Notes: generated by a model not told the origin, from the letters alone. DNA of 64,000 bases from JBJYKD01 sp049310025 (GCF_049310025.1 NZ_JBJYKD010000003.1:85197-149196); one strand, 5' to 3'; numbered from the stretch's first letter, positions 8,765-18,128 are shown. A program made the numbers and translations.

Positions 8765-9962
8765 GTTGACCGTACTTTCTTTGGCGTTATTTCTCGCCAT
8801 GGGCGTGTATATTTCCGATGTAAAGGCCGAAGAAGAAAAGGAAGAGGGTTTTTTTACCGTTTATGAAGAGGGGTCGAATAAGAAGATATTTGTCACCGGC
8901 ATGGTGGTGAATGTTGGAGACCAGTATCTTGATGAGGATAACAAAATGTACGAAATCGTTAAAGTTTCCGGGGACACAGCTTACGCCCGCTTCAAAGAAA
9001 GGGTCGACATCGAACAGGCGCTTGATTTACCGGAAGCAATGGCCATGGCCAGGGGGATACAGGACGATTATAACACAGTGAAGGTCTCGGATCTTAAAAA
9101 AGAAAAAGTTGTGGGCATCTACCATACCCACAGCGACGAATCTTACATCCCCACCGACGGCAAACCCAGCATCCCTTACAGAGGAGGGATTTTTAAAGTT
9201 GGAGATTCTCTGGCCGCGGCTCTAGAGAGAAAGGGGATTAAAGCGGTTCATTCCTACCGGCCTCACGATCCTCACGACTCCATGGCTTATCAGAGATCCC
9301 GTCGTACCGCTATGGAAATTTTAAAGAAAGGTCCAGACGCCGTAATAGACGTACACCGGGATTCGGTACCAGCCGAAGAATACCATGGCAATGTGAACGG
9401 CGAGTCCCTGGCGAAGGTCCGGCTGGTGGTAGGGAGACAGAACCCTCAGATGAGCGCCATCAACAATTTCGCATGGCAGTTAAAAGCCAACGCCGACAGG
9501 AAATACCCGGGTCTCATAAAAGGGATTTTTTACGGGAAAGGCAGTTACAACCAGGACCTTTACCCGCGGACAATTCTAATTGAAGCAGGCACCTATACCA
9601 ATTCAAGATATAACGCTCAGGAAGGCGTCGATTATATGGCGGATGTAATAGCCACCACTTTGTACGGCCCGGATTACGCAAAAAAAGTTACCCCCGGGGG
9701 AGGAACCACCACTCAAATCCCCGGGGAAAACAGGGGAGCTTCAAGGGCGCTCCTGTGGATAATAGGCATTGGAGTTGTGGGCTTTATAGTTTACCTGCTC
9801 ATCAGCACCGGTGGCATCAATGAGCTTTCGGCAAAAATGAAGCGCTTTATAGGTTCAGAGTTTGTAAACTTTTTGGGCAATGTGAATAAACTATATTCGA
9901 GAAATGCAAAGAAAGACAAAAACGGTGACCAGCGAGAAGACGGCAGCAAAAATGATGAATGA
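8742..9962 (+). CDS. spoIIP: Stage II sporulation protein P
   Basis: 406 residues from ATG 8742, 7 nt after GAAGGTG and inside the end of the DUF1614 gene. An N-terminal membrane anchor (LTVLSLALFLAMGVYI) precedes the catalytic domain with GIYHTHSDESYIP, the histidine motif of the amidase/endopeptidase, and AVIDVHRDSVP and ILIEAGTY later. A second hydrophobic segment (ALLWIIGIGVVGFIVYLL) lies near the C-terminus. With SpoIID and SpoIIM it degrades septal peptidoglycan during engulfment. Confidence 0.9.
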   Translation: MIMRAIRKLTVLSLALFLAMGVYISDVKAEEEKEEGFFTVYEEGSNKKIFVTGMVVNVGDQYLDEDNKMYEIVKVSGDTAYARFKERVDIEQALDLPEAMAMARGIQDDYNTVKVSDLKKEKVVGIYHTHSDESYIPTDGKPSIPYRGGIFKVGDSLAAALERKGIKAVHSYRPHDPHDSMAYQRSRRTAMEILKKGPDAVIDVHRDSVPAEEYHGNVNGESLAKVRLVVGRQNPQMSAINNFAWQLKANADRKYPGLIKGIFYGKGSYNQDLYPRTILIEAGTYTNSRYNAQEGVDYMADVIATTLYGPDYAKKVTPGGGTTTQIPGENRGASRALLWIIGIGVVGFIVYLLISTGGINELSAKMKRFIGSEFVNFLGNVNKLYSRNAKKDKNGDQREDGSKNDE

Positions 9963-10866
9963 TGAATTTTTGATGTCAAAATACCTTACGGTAATAGCAG
10001 CAGGTGTTACAATGGGGACCCTGGCCCGGATATATATGCTCCGGGCGGATTACAGGCAGTACCCCAGCTACCCCCAGGGTTACCTGATTCACATCTCGCT
10101 GGGGTTGATTGCGGCGTTTTTGGGAGCGGTAGCGGTGCCGGCGCTGGTCGCCAGGGAATATACGGCAGTAACCTTTTTGGCCTTAGCGGCTCAGCAATTC
10201 CGGGATATCCGGGAAATGGAGCGAAAAAGCCTTGAAAACATCGAAGATACGGAACTGGTCCCGCGGGGGGCGGCTTACATCGAAGATATAGCAAAGGCTT
10301 TTGAATCCAGAAATTACCTGTCCATTTGGACCGCGCTGGCCACCAGTTTCGTTCTCCAATTTTTTAAAAATATCGGGGCATCAATAATTACTGGTATAGG
10401 GATAATGTTGATTTTAAGCCTTTTCGCAAAAAGAAAACAGATAAAGGATATCGCCGTGGTGAGACCCGCAGAGGTTCATTTTGAAGATACCCTTTTGTGT
10501 ATTGAAAATATCGTTGTGATGAATGTGGGCCTTCCCGAGTCCAGAGAAATTTTTGAAAAAAAGGCTCTGGCCGTGATGATAGAGCCCAGGGATGACAATG
10601 CCCGCGCCACCCTCGCCAATCTGGGGCAGCGCCAGGCCATAGTCCATGATGTGGCGGCTCTTCTGGGGGTGAAAAGGGATATCACCGATGTGGATTTTGT
10701 CCCCCTTGCCAGGCTTGATCTGGAAACGGGAAAAGTCGGCCTTGTAATAGTGCCTATGGAACATGACATCGAGAGCCTTATCCAGGCCATAAATAGGGTC
10801 CCGGTTTTGGAAAGTTGCAGGAGAAAACCGCTGGAATCCTGGGCTGGCAGAAAGGCAGCCGATTAG
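9952..10866 (+). CDS. YIEGIA family membrane protein
   Basis: 304 residues from ATG 9952, overlapping spoIIP by 11 bases. It carries PRGAAYIEDIAKAFESRNY, a variant (YIEDIA) of the motif that names the family. Several hydrophobic segments precede a soluble C-terminal half. The family occurs in spore-forming Firmicutes near sporulation genes; its molecular role is unknown. The next gene is the small partner usually found with it. Confidence 0.75.
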   Translation: MMNDEFLMSKYLTVIAAGVTMGTLARIYMLRADYRQYPSYPQGYLIHISLGLIAAFLGAVAVPALVAREYTAVTFLALAAQQFRDIREMERKSLENIEDTELVPRGAAYIEDIAKAFESRNYLSIWTALATSFVLQFFKNIGASIITGIGIMLILSLFAKRKQIKDIAVVRPAEVHFEDTLLCIENIVVMNVGLPESREIFEKKALAVMIEPRDDNARATLANLGQRQAIVHDVAALLGVKRDITDVDFVPLARLDLETGKVGLVIVPMEHDIESLIQAINRVPVLESCRRKPLESWAGRKAAD

Positions 10867-10875
10867 GTGAAGGGT

Positions 10876-11070
10876 ATGGATAACATAGGGATAAAAGAGG
10901 TCATCCTGGCCGTCGTCACTATAAATAAGGAGCAGACGGCCTCGGGAGTACCGGTGTTCTACGCGCGAGATGAAAAGGAAAGGAATAAGATAGCCCTGTA
11001 TCTGTGCAAAATACTCTCGGCCATGGCTCATGATCTGGAAAATGGTTCCTACATCATCGTCCGACACTGA
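10876..11070 (+). CDS. Small capping-subunit-type partner of the YIEGIA protein
   Basis: 64 residues. ATG 10876 follows AGGTGAAGG; a GTG at 10867 is also in frame. The sequence (IKEVILAVVTINKEQTASGV, then ARDEKERNKIALYLCKIL) fits the short family annotated as a capping subunit for YIEGIA. It directly follows the YIEGIA gene, which is the main support. Predicted soluble. Function unknown. Confidence 0.65.
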   Translation: MDNIGIKEVILAVVTINKEQTASGVPVFYARDEKERNKIALYLCKILSAMAHDLENGSYIIVRH

Positions 11071-11083
11071 TGGGGGATTAAAT

Positions 11084-11551
11084 TTGAAAGTTATATATTC
11101 CTGCTACTGGGGCAGCTACCTTGCTGTGGTGGCTGCTTCGTTGCATCTAGGTAAGATAAAAGCAGGACAATTTAAAGATGAAGAAATCTTAAAACTGCCC
11201 AGATTTAACGGTATCACATACCCGCAGTTGGGAGAGCTTTTTTATATGGGGACCGACGACCTGGGCCGCAGGATTTATGTCATGGGTTCCAAAAGTACCG
11301 GCCGCGTTATAGAGAGGACGTTGAACGGCCTTGCCGAAATATACGGCCTTGGGAAGAACTCGGTGGATTTTGTTGATCTGAACGCCCACAGCAATTTTTA
11401 TATATCGCTGGGCAGCTGTTTGATTCATAAATTCAGGCTGGAAAAAACGGGTCTTGCTCTTGTTCTGAAAGGAATAAGGAAAAGCATGAATGGGCTGGAA
11501 AATACCGTGCTGAAAGTGAAAAACGAGCCCGACTATACAAAAAAAGGTTAA
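11084..11551 (+). CDS. DUF3189 family protein, first copy
   Basis: 155 residues from TTG 11084. It begins KVIYSCYWGSYLAVVAASLHLG, very like the next gene (RIFYYCYGSAHSSVVAASIHLG). The shared N-terminal CY/G-S pattern and PXXXEFFKLP-like segment define DUF3189. The tandem pair arose by duplication. Family role unknown; the pair lies in a spoIIP-YIEGIA block, hinting at a sporulation link. Confidence 0.75.
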   Translation: MKVIYSCYWGSYLAVVAASLHLGKIKAGQFKDEEILKLPRFNGITYPQLGELFYMGTDDLGRRIYVMGSKSTGRVIERTLNGLAEIYGLGKNSVDFVDLNAHSNFYISLGSCLIHKFRLEKTGLALVLKGIRKSMNGLENTVLKVKNEPDYTKKG

Positions 11552-11565
11552 AAAAGGATGATGGT

Positions 11566-12039
11566 ATGAGGATTTTTTATTACTGCTACGGGAGCGCCCA
11601 TTCTTCTGTGGTAGCTGCTTCCATTCACCTCGGTTTTTTGCCTGCCGACCGGGTTCCCCCTCCCGATGAATTCAGGAAATTGCCCCATTACGACAGAACC
11701 AATTCTTTTGAAATCGGGACTCCTTTTTTTATGGGAAAAGACGAGTACGGTTCCGAGATATTTATAATAGGCATGACCAGCCAGAGGGAGCTTGTCAAGA
11801 AGGCCATTGTTAGTTTTTTAAAACACTCGGGGGTAAATACATGCGATTTAATGATGGTAGACACTCTGAGAAATGTAAATTTAAAAACCAAGATCGGGGG
11901 ATTTATGTCGCGCAGGTTGGGGCTTGTAAAACTGGGGAGGCCGCTAACCATACAGGGGATACGGGAAAAATACTTTGAATTTGTCCAACTGGTTGACAGC
12001 GTTAAAAAAGCCGAAGGCCTGAGTTTAAACAAAACTTGA
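11566..12039 (+). CDS. DUF3189 family protein, second copy
   Basis: 157 residues, ATG 11566, 14 bases after the first copy. It shares VVAASIHLG, YDRTNSFEIGTPFFMGKDEYG (matching YPQLGELFYMGTDDLG in copy 1) and a C-terminal LGLVKLGRPLTIQGIREKY (matching LEKTGLALVLKGIRKSM). Divergence between copies is substantial, so the duplication is not recent. Function unknown. Confidence 0.75.
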   Translation: MRIFYYCYGSAHSSVVAASIHLGFLPADRVPPPDEFRKLPHYDRTNSFEIGTPFFMGKDEYGSEIFIIGMTSQRELVKKAIVSFLKHSGVNTCDLMMVDTLRNVNLKTKIGGFMSRRLGLVKLGRPLTIQGIREKYFEFVQLVDSVKKAEGLSLNKT

Positions 12040-12108
12040 CTTCCAAATCCTTTTTGGTAATAATATTAGTAGTAGGTAATATAAGTTACTATAAAAAATG
12101 AGGTAAAA

Positions 12109-13434
12109 ATGGGCAAAAAGGCTGTAATAAAAGCTGTTCAACCGCATAGCATCGCCGCCAGCATAGGTCTTTCGCCCGGTGACGAGATCTTGAGGATAAA
12201 CGGCCGGTGTTTCGGCGATTTTCTGGACTACAAATATTTAATCACAGAAGAGAAACTCGATGTGGAAGTCAAAAATAAAAATGGTGCCGTAAATCATTTC
12301 ACGGTACATAAAAATTTTGACGAGAACCTGGGTATTGAATTCGAAAATCCTTTAATGGATGATATTATTCGCTGCAGGAATAGATGTATATTTTGTTTTG
12401 TGGACCAGATGCCACGCGGTTTGCGAAAATCCCTTTACGTTAAGGACGATGACTATCGGCTTTCCATTGTCAACGGCACATTTATTTCGCTCACCAATCT
12501 TTCTCAAAAGGACTTCCACAGGATTGTTACCCTGGGGCTCAGTCCGCTCTACATATCGGTACACGCTACTTCCGCAGAAGTGCGCAGGTTCATGCTGAAA
12601 AACCCGCGTTCGGGGGAGATTTTGGAAAAGCTTAAGTTTCTGGCGGACCACGGCATCTCGGTTCACACCCAGCTAGTACTGTGTCCCGGCATAAACGACG
12701 GGAAAGTGCTGGATCAAACCCTTGAGGACCTGGCGGCCCTGTGGCCTCACGTCCAGTCGATCGCCGTTGTACCCGTAGGCCTTACCAAATTTAGAAAAGG
12801 CCTTTTCCCTTTAAGACCCTATACCCGCCAAGAAGCCTCCCGTATTTTAGACCGCGTGGAGCATTTTCAGAAAAAATGTCTTGCCAGGTACGGTACACGG
12901 CTGGCCTTTGCCGCCGATGAATTTTATATTAAGGCTGATAGAGCCATTCCCCCCTATGAAACCTATGAAAAATTTTACCAGCTGGAAAACGGCATAGGCC
13001 TGATGGCCCTTTTGAAAAAAGAACTGGAATACTGCATGAGACGCCTGCCGCCGGGGCTGGCCGTCAGACGAAGGGTGGCGGTAGCCACGGGCGTTTCTGC
13101 TTATAAATTCTTAATAAAAGAACTTTCGCCTCTTAATGCGGTCAAAAATCTTGAATACAAGATTTATCCTATTGTAAATGATTTTTTCGGCCATACGGTT
13201 ACGGTGGCCGGCTTAATTTCGGGAAGGGATTTAATAGGCCAGCTAAAGGGGAAGGATCTGGGCGATATCCTGCTGATTCCCGAAGTTATGTTGAAGGATA
13301 GACGGTTTTTCCTGGACGACGTGACGGTAAAAGATGTTAAAGATTCTCTCGGCGTTAAAGTTTGCGTGGTAGGCATAAATGGCACGGATTTTGTGAGAAA
13401 AATGTTAGGCACAAACTGGAGGAAAGGGAAATGA
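12109..13434 (+). CDS. DUF512 radical SAM protein with N-terminal PDZ domain
   Basis: 441 residues. An N-terminal PDZ-like segment (SIAASIGLSPGDEILRINGR) precedes a radical SAM core with CRNRCIFCFVDQMPRGLRKSLY (Cx3Cx2C), then a DUF512 C-terminal part (FAADEFYIKADR; VAVATGVSAYKF). This PDZ-radical SAM-DUF512 layout is a conserved family usually found just upstream of der, as here, with which it overlaps by 4 bases. Reaction unknown. A possible TTGACT at 12036 upstream lacks a good -10 partner. Confidence 0.85.
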   Translation: MGKKAVIKAVQPHSIAASIGLSPGDEILRINGRCFGDFLDYKYLITEEKLDVEVKNKNGAVNHFTVHKNFDENLGIEFENPLMDDIIRCRNRCIFCFVDQMPRGLRKSLYVKDDDYRLSIVNGTFISLTNLSQKDFHRIVTLGLSPLYISVHATSAEVRRFMLKNPRSGEILEKLKFLADHGISVHTQLVLCPGINDGKVLDQTLEDLAALWPHVQSIAVVPVGLTKFRKGLFPLRPYTRQEASRILDRVEHFQKKCLARYGTRLAFAADEFYIKADRAIPPYETYEKFYQLENGIGLMALLKKELEYCMRRLPPGLAVRRRVAVATGVSAYKFLIKELSPLNAVKNLEYKIYPIVNDFFGHTVTVAGLISGRDLIGQLKGKDLGDILLIPEVMLKDRRFFLDDVTVKDVKDSLGVKVCVVGINGTDFVRKMLGTNWRKGK

Positions 13435-14753
13435 GCTTCACGGTGGCCATTGTGGGCAGACCCAATGTGGGTAAATCAACTCTTTTTAACAGAATTATAG
13501 GCAAGAGAATATCCATAGTTGACGATAAACCGGGTGTCACGAGGGACAGAATTTACGGCCGCACCGAATGGAACGGCAAGAAGTTTACCGTGGTTGACAC
13601 CGGCGGCATAGAACCTTCCGCAAAGGATGTAATCTTGAGTCAAATGAAACGACAGGCCGATTTTGCCATAGAAACCGCCGATGTCATACTTTTTTTGGTG
13701 GATGCGAAAGATGGATTGACCCCCGCCGATGAAGATGTGGCCGGGTTGTTGAGAAGAAGCGGCAAGCCAGTCATACTGGTGGTGAATAAAGTCGATAACT
13801 TTGAGATGAGGCATGAACTTTACGAGTTTTACGAACTGGGTTTCGGAGAACCCATTTTTATATCGGCAATCCACGGCCTTGCCATAGGTGATCTGCTTGA
13901 TAAAGTGACCGGCTTTATAAAAGATGAAGGGGACTTTGAATACGATGAAGATACGATAAAAGTGGCGGTGGTGGGCAAGCCCAATGTGGGGAAATCCTCC
14001 CTGGTCAATGCCATTCTTGGGGAAGAAAGGGTCATCGTAAGCGAGATACCGGGCACCACCCGGGACGCTATCGATACTTTCTTCGAAGTAGAGGGTAAAA
14101 AAATGGTCCTTATTGATACGGCAGGCATGAGGAGAAAAAGCAAGGTCAAAGAAGACATAGAATTTTACAGCAATGTGAGAGCGATAGCCGCTATTGAGCG
14201 TTCCGATGTGGTTCTGATGGTCCTCGACGCCACCCAGGAAATATCCGAACAGGACAAGAGAATAGCGGGGATGGCTCATGAATCGGGGAAAGGCATCATA
14301 ATTGTCGTCAACAAGTGGGATCTGATAGAAAAGGATGACAAGACGGTTAACCGCTACCGCGAAAAGATAAGGAACGAGTTTGCATTTATGCAGTATGCGC
14401 CCATAGTATTTATCTCGGCCAAGACGGGGCAGAGGGTGAGGCGTATCCTGGAACTTATAAATTTCGTGATGGACCAGTATACTTTCCGGGTCAAAACCAG
14501 TATGCTGAACGAGCTGGTGGAGGAGGCTACGGCCCTGGTGGAGCCTCCCAGCTTTAAAGGGAGGAAATTGAAAATTTATTATGCAGTCCAAACGGGCATA
14601 AAGCCGCCAACATTTGTGTTTTTCATAAACGACCTGGAGCTTTTTCATTTTTCTTATGCCAGATTCCTGGAAAACAAATTGCGGGAAACCTTCGGTTTGG
14701 AAGGGACCCCTGTGGTAATAAAAGCAAAAGAAAAAAAGGAGGTCGCCCGATGA
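13431..14753 (+). CDS. der: Ribosome biogenesis GTPase Der (EngA)
   Basis: 440 residues from ATG 13431, which overlaps the previous stop and follows GGAGGAAAGGG. Two tandem GTPase domains are seen: G1 GRPNVGKSTLFNR with DTGG and NKVD, and G1 GKPNVGKSSLVNAIL with DTAG and NKWD, then a KH-like C-terminal domain. Der is needed for 50S subunit maturation. Confidence 0.97.
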   Translation: MSFTVAIVGRPNVGKSTLFNRIIGKRISIVDDKPGVTRDRIYGRTEWNGKKFTVVDTGGIEPSAKDVILSQMKRQADFAIETADVILFLVDAKDGLTPADEDVAGLLRRSGKPVILVVNKVDNFEMRHELYEFYELGFGEPIFISAIHGLAIGDLLDKVTGFIKDEGDFEYDEDTIKVAVVGKPNVGKSSLVNAILGEERVIVSEIPGTTRDAIDTFFEVEGKKMVLIDTAGMRRKSKVKEDIEFYSNVRAIAAIERSDVVLMVLDATQEISEQDKRIAGMAHESGKGIIIVVNKWDLIEKDDKTVNRYREKIRNEFAFMQYAPIVFISAKTGQRVRRILELINFVMDQYTFRVKTSMLNELVEEATALVEPPSFKGRKLKIYYAVQTGIKPPTFVFFINDLELFHFSYARFLENKLRETFGLEGTPVVIKAKEKKEVAR

Positions 14754-15346
14754 CGTATTTGGCACTGCTGGTAAGTTACCTTTTGGGTTCGATTTCCACC
14801 GCTTATCTTGTGGTTAAATTTATAAAGGGAATAGACATAAGAACCGTTGGCAGCGGGAATGCCGGAGCCACCAATGTTCAGAGGGTTCTGGGCACGGGGC
14901 CTGCCGTGGTTGTCTTTATTCTGGATGCTTTAAAAGGTGTCCTGGCGGTGGCGGTCGGGAGGCTTTTGGGTGGAGAAATTCTGGCTCTCTGGTGCGGTAT
15001 CGCGGCGGTGGTGGGCCATGACTGGCCCCTGTTTTTCGGCCTCAGAGGAGGCAAGGGAAGTGCCACAACTTTCGGGGTTATATGGGCCGTCATGCCCAAT
15101 ATCGCCTTAATAATAAGTACTTTCGGCATACTGGTCATAGCGCTGACACGATATGTATCACTGGGTTCAATTCTGGCTGCACCGGTTTTTCCGCTGCTCG
15201 TCATGGTCGGCGGCAAATCGCGATATCATGTAATTTTTGCATTGATTTTGATGGCTATGACCCTTTTTAAGCACAGGTCCAATATAAAAAGGTTGGTGGA
15301 AGGCAGGGAGCCAAAACTCGGTCAGAAAGTGAAAAGAGTAAAATAA
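14750..15346 (+). CDS. plsY: Glycerol-3-phosphate acyltransferase PlsY
   Basis: 198 residues; ATG 14750 overlaps the der stop by 4 bases. Multi-pass membrane protein with family motifs: YLLGSISTAYLV, SGNAGATNVQRVLG, HDWPLFFGLRGGKGSATTFG and FKHRSNIKRLVEGREPKLG. It transfers acyl groups from acyl phosphate to glycerol-3-phosphate, using the product of the next gene. Confidence 0.96.
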   Translation: MTYLALLVSYLLGSISTAYLVVKFIKGIDIRTVGSGNAGATNVQRVLGTGPAVVVFILDALKGVLAVAVGRLLGGEILALWCGIAAVVGHDWPLFFGLRGGKGSATTFGVIWAVMPNIALIISTFGILVIALTRYVSLGSILAAPVFPLLVMVGGKSRYHVIFALILMAMTLFKHRSNIKRLVEGREPKLGQKVKRVK

Positions 15347-15365
15347 GGAGGAGGTTATTTTAAAA

Positions 15366-16397
15366 ATGAAAGTGGCGGTGATAGGCGCCGGGAGCTGGGG
15401 AACGGCGCTGGCCAACGTCCTGGCGGATAACCGTATAACCACTTCTCTATGGGTCCGCAGGCCGGAACTAGCGGATAAAATAAAAGAATCCCACGAGAAT
15501 CAGGATTATCTTCCGGGGGTTAAAATCTCCGAGGAAATACATATTTCTGTGGACCTGGAGGAGGCGCTGTATAAAGCGGATATGGCGGTGATGGTGGTCC
15601 CTTCCCATGCGATGAGGGCGATGGCGAGAGAAATTAAAAAATATTTAAAATATACTCAAATCGTGGTAAGTGCAACAAAAGGCCTGGAAATCGGTTCCCA
15701 CCACCGCATGTCTCAGATTCTGATGGAAGAACTGCCCGAAAGATTCAAACAGAATATTGCTGTGCTTTCGGGGCCCAGCCATGCTGAGGAGGTCATAAGG
15801 CGCTTGCCTACCACCGTAGTGGCCGCTTCGGCGAATAAGCCGGTGGCGGAAAGCGTCCAGGATGTTTTTATGAATTATTACTTCAGGGTTTACACAAATC
15901 CCGATATCACGGGAGTTGAACTGGGCGGGGCGTTGAAGAATATTATTGCTATCTGTTCGGGAATTTCCGACGGTCTGGGATTCGGGGATAATACAAGAGC
16001 GGCTTTAATGACCAGGGGAATTGCCGAAATTACAAGGCTCGGGGTGAGACTGGGCGCAAATCCTCTCACTTTTGCAGGGCTTTCGGGAATAGGGGATCTC
16101 ATCGTAACCTGCAGCAGTATGTATAGCAGGAACCGAAGGGCAGGAATGGAAATTGGTCGGGGTAAAACGGTGAAGGAAGTGGTGGAGTCGACAAAAATGG
16201 TTATTGAGGGTATAAATACCACCAAAGCGGCACATTTGCTGTCAAAACAGCTGGAAATAGAAATGCCCATTACGGAACAGGCTCATGCTGTGCTTTTCGA
16301 ACAAAAAAATCCGAAGGAAGCCGTTGCCTGTCTGATGAGGCGCGAGGGAAAACATGAAATCGAGGAAGTCGTTTTCCAGAAGACTTTTGAGCGGTAA
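15366..16397 (+). CDS. gpsA: NAD(P)H-dependent glycerol-3-phosphate dehydrogenase
   Basis: 343 residues. The N-terminal Rossmann motif is VAVIGAGSWGTALANVLA. LSGPSHAEEV, the catalytic Lys in GGALKNIIAICSGISDGLG and LSGIGDLIVTCSS are family motifs. It reduces dihydroxyacetone phosphate to glycerol-3-phosphate, the PlsY substrate, so the two genes form one pathway unit. A terminator follows. Confidence 0.96.
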   Translation: MKVAVIGAGSWGTALANVLADNRITTSLWVRRPELADKIKESHENQDYLPGVKISEEIHISVDLEEALYKADMAVMVVPSHAMRAMAREIKKYLKYTQIVVSATKGLEIGSHHRMSQILMEELPERFKQNIAVLSGPSHAEEVIRRLPTTVVAASANKPVAESVQDVFMNYYFRVYTNPDITGVELGGALKNIIAICSGISDGLGFGDNTRAALMTRGIAEITRLGVRLGANPLTFAGLSGIGDLIVTCSSMYSRNRRAGMEIGRGKTVKEVVESTKMVIEGINTTKAAHLLSKQLEIEMPITEQAHAVLFEQKNPKEAVACLMRREGKHEIEEVVFQKTFER

Positions 16398-16399
16398 AG

Positions 16400-16422
16400 A
16401 CGTGGTTTATCCACGTTTTTTC
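16400..16422 (+). terminator. Terminator after gpsA
   Basis: ACGTGG (16400-16405), a TTTAT loop and CCACGT (16411-16416) followed by a T-run. It ends the der-plsY-gpsA unit. Confidence 0.7.
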
Positions 16423-16432
16423 ATTTTTAAGG

Positions 16433-16460
16433 TAATATTCGAAAGACCTCGTCATATATA
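16433..16460 (+). promoter_or_regulatory. Candidate sigma-E promoter of spoIVA
   Basis: TAATATT (16433-16439) matches the sigma-E -35 consensus KMATATT; after 13 bases comes CATATATA (16453-16460), matching six of the seven fixed positions apart from C at 5 and T at 8 of CATACAnT. SpoIVA is a known sigma-E gene in Bacillus. The spacer is short by one, so this remains a candidate. Confidence 0.4.
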
Positions 16461-16597
16461 TATACTGTATATTATTAAAGTGAACTACCCCTCCTCTAGG
16501 AAAAGCCGGTGATTCCGCAGCAAAAGATAAATTTCTTTGCAAAGAATCATTTAAAAATAAAAAATGAAAGGGGGGGAAATAAAAAGGAGGGAGCGTA

Positions 16598-18076
16598 ATG
16601 GAAAAATTTGACCTTTTCAGGGATATTGCGGAGAGAACCGGAGGAGACATTTATATAGGAGTAGTGGGACCCGTAAGAGCGGGCAAATCCACTTTTGTCA
16701 AAAAATTTATGGAATTGCTGGTCATTCCAAATATGACCGATCCAAATGAAAAACTAAGGGCTAAAGATGAACTTCCTCAGAGCGGGGCCGGCAGAACTAT
16801 AACCACGGCGGAGCCGAAATTCATCCCCAGCGAGGCCGTTGAAATTACCTTTAAAGACAACATCAAGTTCAGGGTCAGGCTTGTGGACAACGTCGGGTTC
16901 ACCGTAAGGGGAGCACTTGGGTATGAGGACGAGAACGGCCCCCGGATGGTTTCCACGCCGTGGTACGACAAAGAAATACCTTTTCAGGAAGCAGCTGAAA
17001 TAGGTACTCGCAAAGTAATCGAGGAACATTCTACCATAGGCCTTGTCGTTACCACCGACGGCACCATCACCGAAATCCCCCGGGAAAATTATATCCAGGC
17101 CGAGGAAAGAGTAATTAATGAACTTAAAGCCATTGGAAAACCCTTTATCATCGTATTAAATACGGCAAGACCAATGGATGAAAGGACTTTCGATCTTAAA
17201 GAAATCCTGGAGTCCAAATACGATGTGCCGATTATACCGGTTAACTGCCAGGAATTGACCGCTGAAGATATATACGCCATTCTTGAAGAAGTGCTCTACG
17301 AGTTCCCTCTTATGGAAATAAACATTCGCATGCCAAAGTGGATTGAGGTTCTCGATAAAGACCACTGGCTCAGAAAACAATTCGAAGAAGCGGTCAGGAA
17401 CACAGTCAAAGACATCCACCGTCTGAGAGACATGGAGAAAACCCTGGCGGTCTTCAACACCTTTGACTTTCTGGAAAATGTACATCTAAAGGAAATGAAC
17501 CTCGGCCTTGGGACGGCTGAAATCATTATGGAGGCCAGGAAAGAACTGTTTTACAAGGTGTTGAGCGAAATGGCTGGCATGACCATAAGCGGAGATCATC
17601 ACCTGATGAAATTGATGAAAGAACTCACTCAGGCCAAAAAAGAATACGACAAGGTTGCAAAGGCGCTGGAAGATGTTAAAAAAATCGGTTACGGGATCGT
17701 TCCTCCCCAGCTGGATGAGCTGACCCTGGAAGAGCCGGAGATCATAAGACAGGGTTCAAAATTTGGTGTCAAGCTGAAAGCCGTGGCTCCGTCTATACAC
17801 ATGATAAGGGCCGACATACAGGCAGAAGTTTCGCCCATAATAGGAACCGAAAAGCAGAGCGAGGAGCTCATCAGCTATTTGATGAACGAGTTCGAAAACA
17901 ATCCGTCCAAAATCTGGGAGACCAACATATTCGGCAAATCCCTCAACGATTTGGTGCGTGAAGGCATCCAGAACAAATTGTACCATATGCCGGAATCGGC
18001 CCAGAGCAAACTCCAGGAAACGCTGCAGCGCATAGTCAACGAAGGCAGCGGTGGTCTGATATGCATTATATTATAA
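16598..18076 (+). CDS. spoIVA: Stage IV sporulation protein A (spore coat ATPase)
   Basis: 492 residues, the family length, ATG after AAGGAGGGAG. An N-terminal P-loop ATPase domain has VGPVRAGKSTFVKKFMELLV, RTITTAEPKFIPSEA and RLVDNVGFTVRGALGY. A middle domain and conserved C-terminus end in NEGSGGLICIIL, as in Bacillus SpoIVA. It polymerises on the forespore surface and anchors the coat. Own promoter region and terminator mean a single-gene unit. Confidence 0.97.
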   Translation: MEKFDLFRDIAERTGGDIYIGVVGPVRAGKSTFVKKFMELLVIPNMTDPNEKLRAKDELPQSGAGRTITTAEPKFIPSEAVEITFKDNIKFRVRLVDNVGFTVRGALGYEDENGPRMVSTPWYDKEIPFQEAAEIGTRKVIEEHSTIGLVVTTDGTITEIPRENYIQAEERVINELKAIGKPFIIVLNTARPMDERTFDLKEILESKYDVPIIPVNCQELTAEDIYAILEEVLYEFPLMEINIRMPKWIEVLDKDHWLRKQFEEAVRNTVKDIHRLRDMEKTLAVFNTFDFLENVHLKEMNLGLGTAEIIMEARKELFYKVLSEMAGMTISGDHHLMKLMKELTQAKKEYDKVAKALEDVKKIGYGIVPPQLDELTLEEPEIIRQGSKFGVKLKAVAPSIHMIRADIQAEVSPIIGTEKQSEELISYLMNEFENNPSKIWETNIFGKSLNDLVREGIQNKLYHMPESAQSKLQETLQRIVNEGSGGLICIIL

Positions 18077-18111
18077 AAAAGGCAAGACTTGAAAAAGTCT
18101 TGCCTTTTTTG
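18074..18111 (+). terminator. Strong terminator after spoIVA
   Basis: Stem AAAAAGGCAAGACTT (about 18076-18090) pairs with AAGTCTTGCCTTTTTT (18095-18110) around a GAAA loop. Its U-run overlaps the -35 box of the next promoter. Confidence 0.9.
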
Positions 18112-18128
18112 TGGGCCTGTGCTATAAT
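18100..18128 (+). promoter_or_regulatory. Promoter of the threonine block
   Basis: TTGCCT (18100-18105), 17-nt spacer, TATAAT (18123-18128), about 58 bases before the ACT gene. The -35 lies inside the spoIVA terminator arm. Confidence 0.6.

Noticed and set aside
12036..12066. Promoter TTGACT plus AATAAT before the DUF512 gene
   Set aside because: The -10 is poor at every allowed spacing, so it is not listed as a feature.
13476..14765. 429-residue minus-strand ORF opposite der
   Set aside because: der has two full GTPase domains and normal codon use on the + strand; the reverse frame has no ribosome site or recognisable domain.
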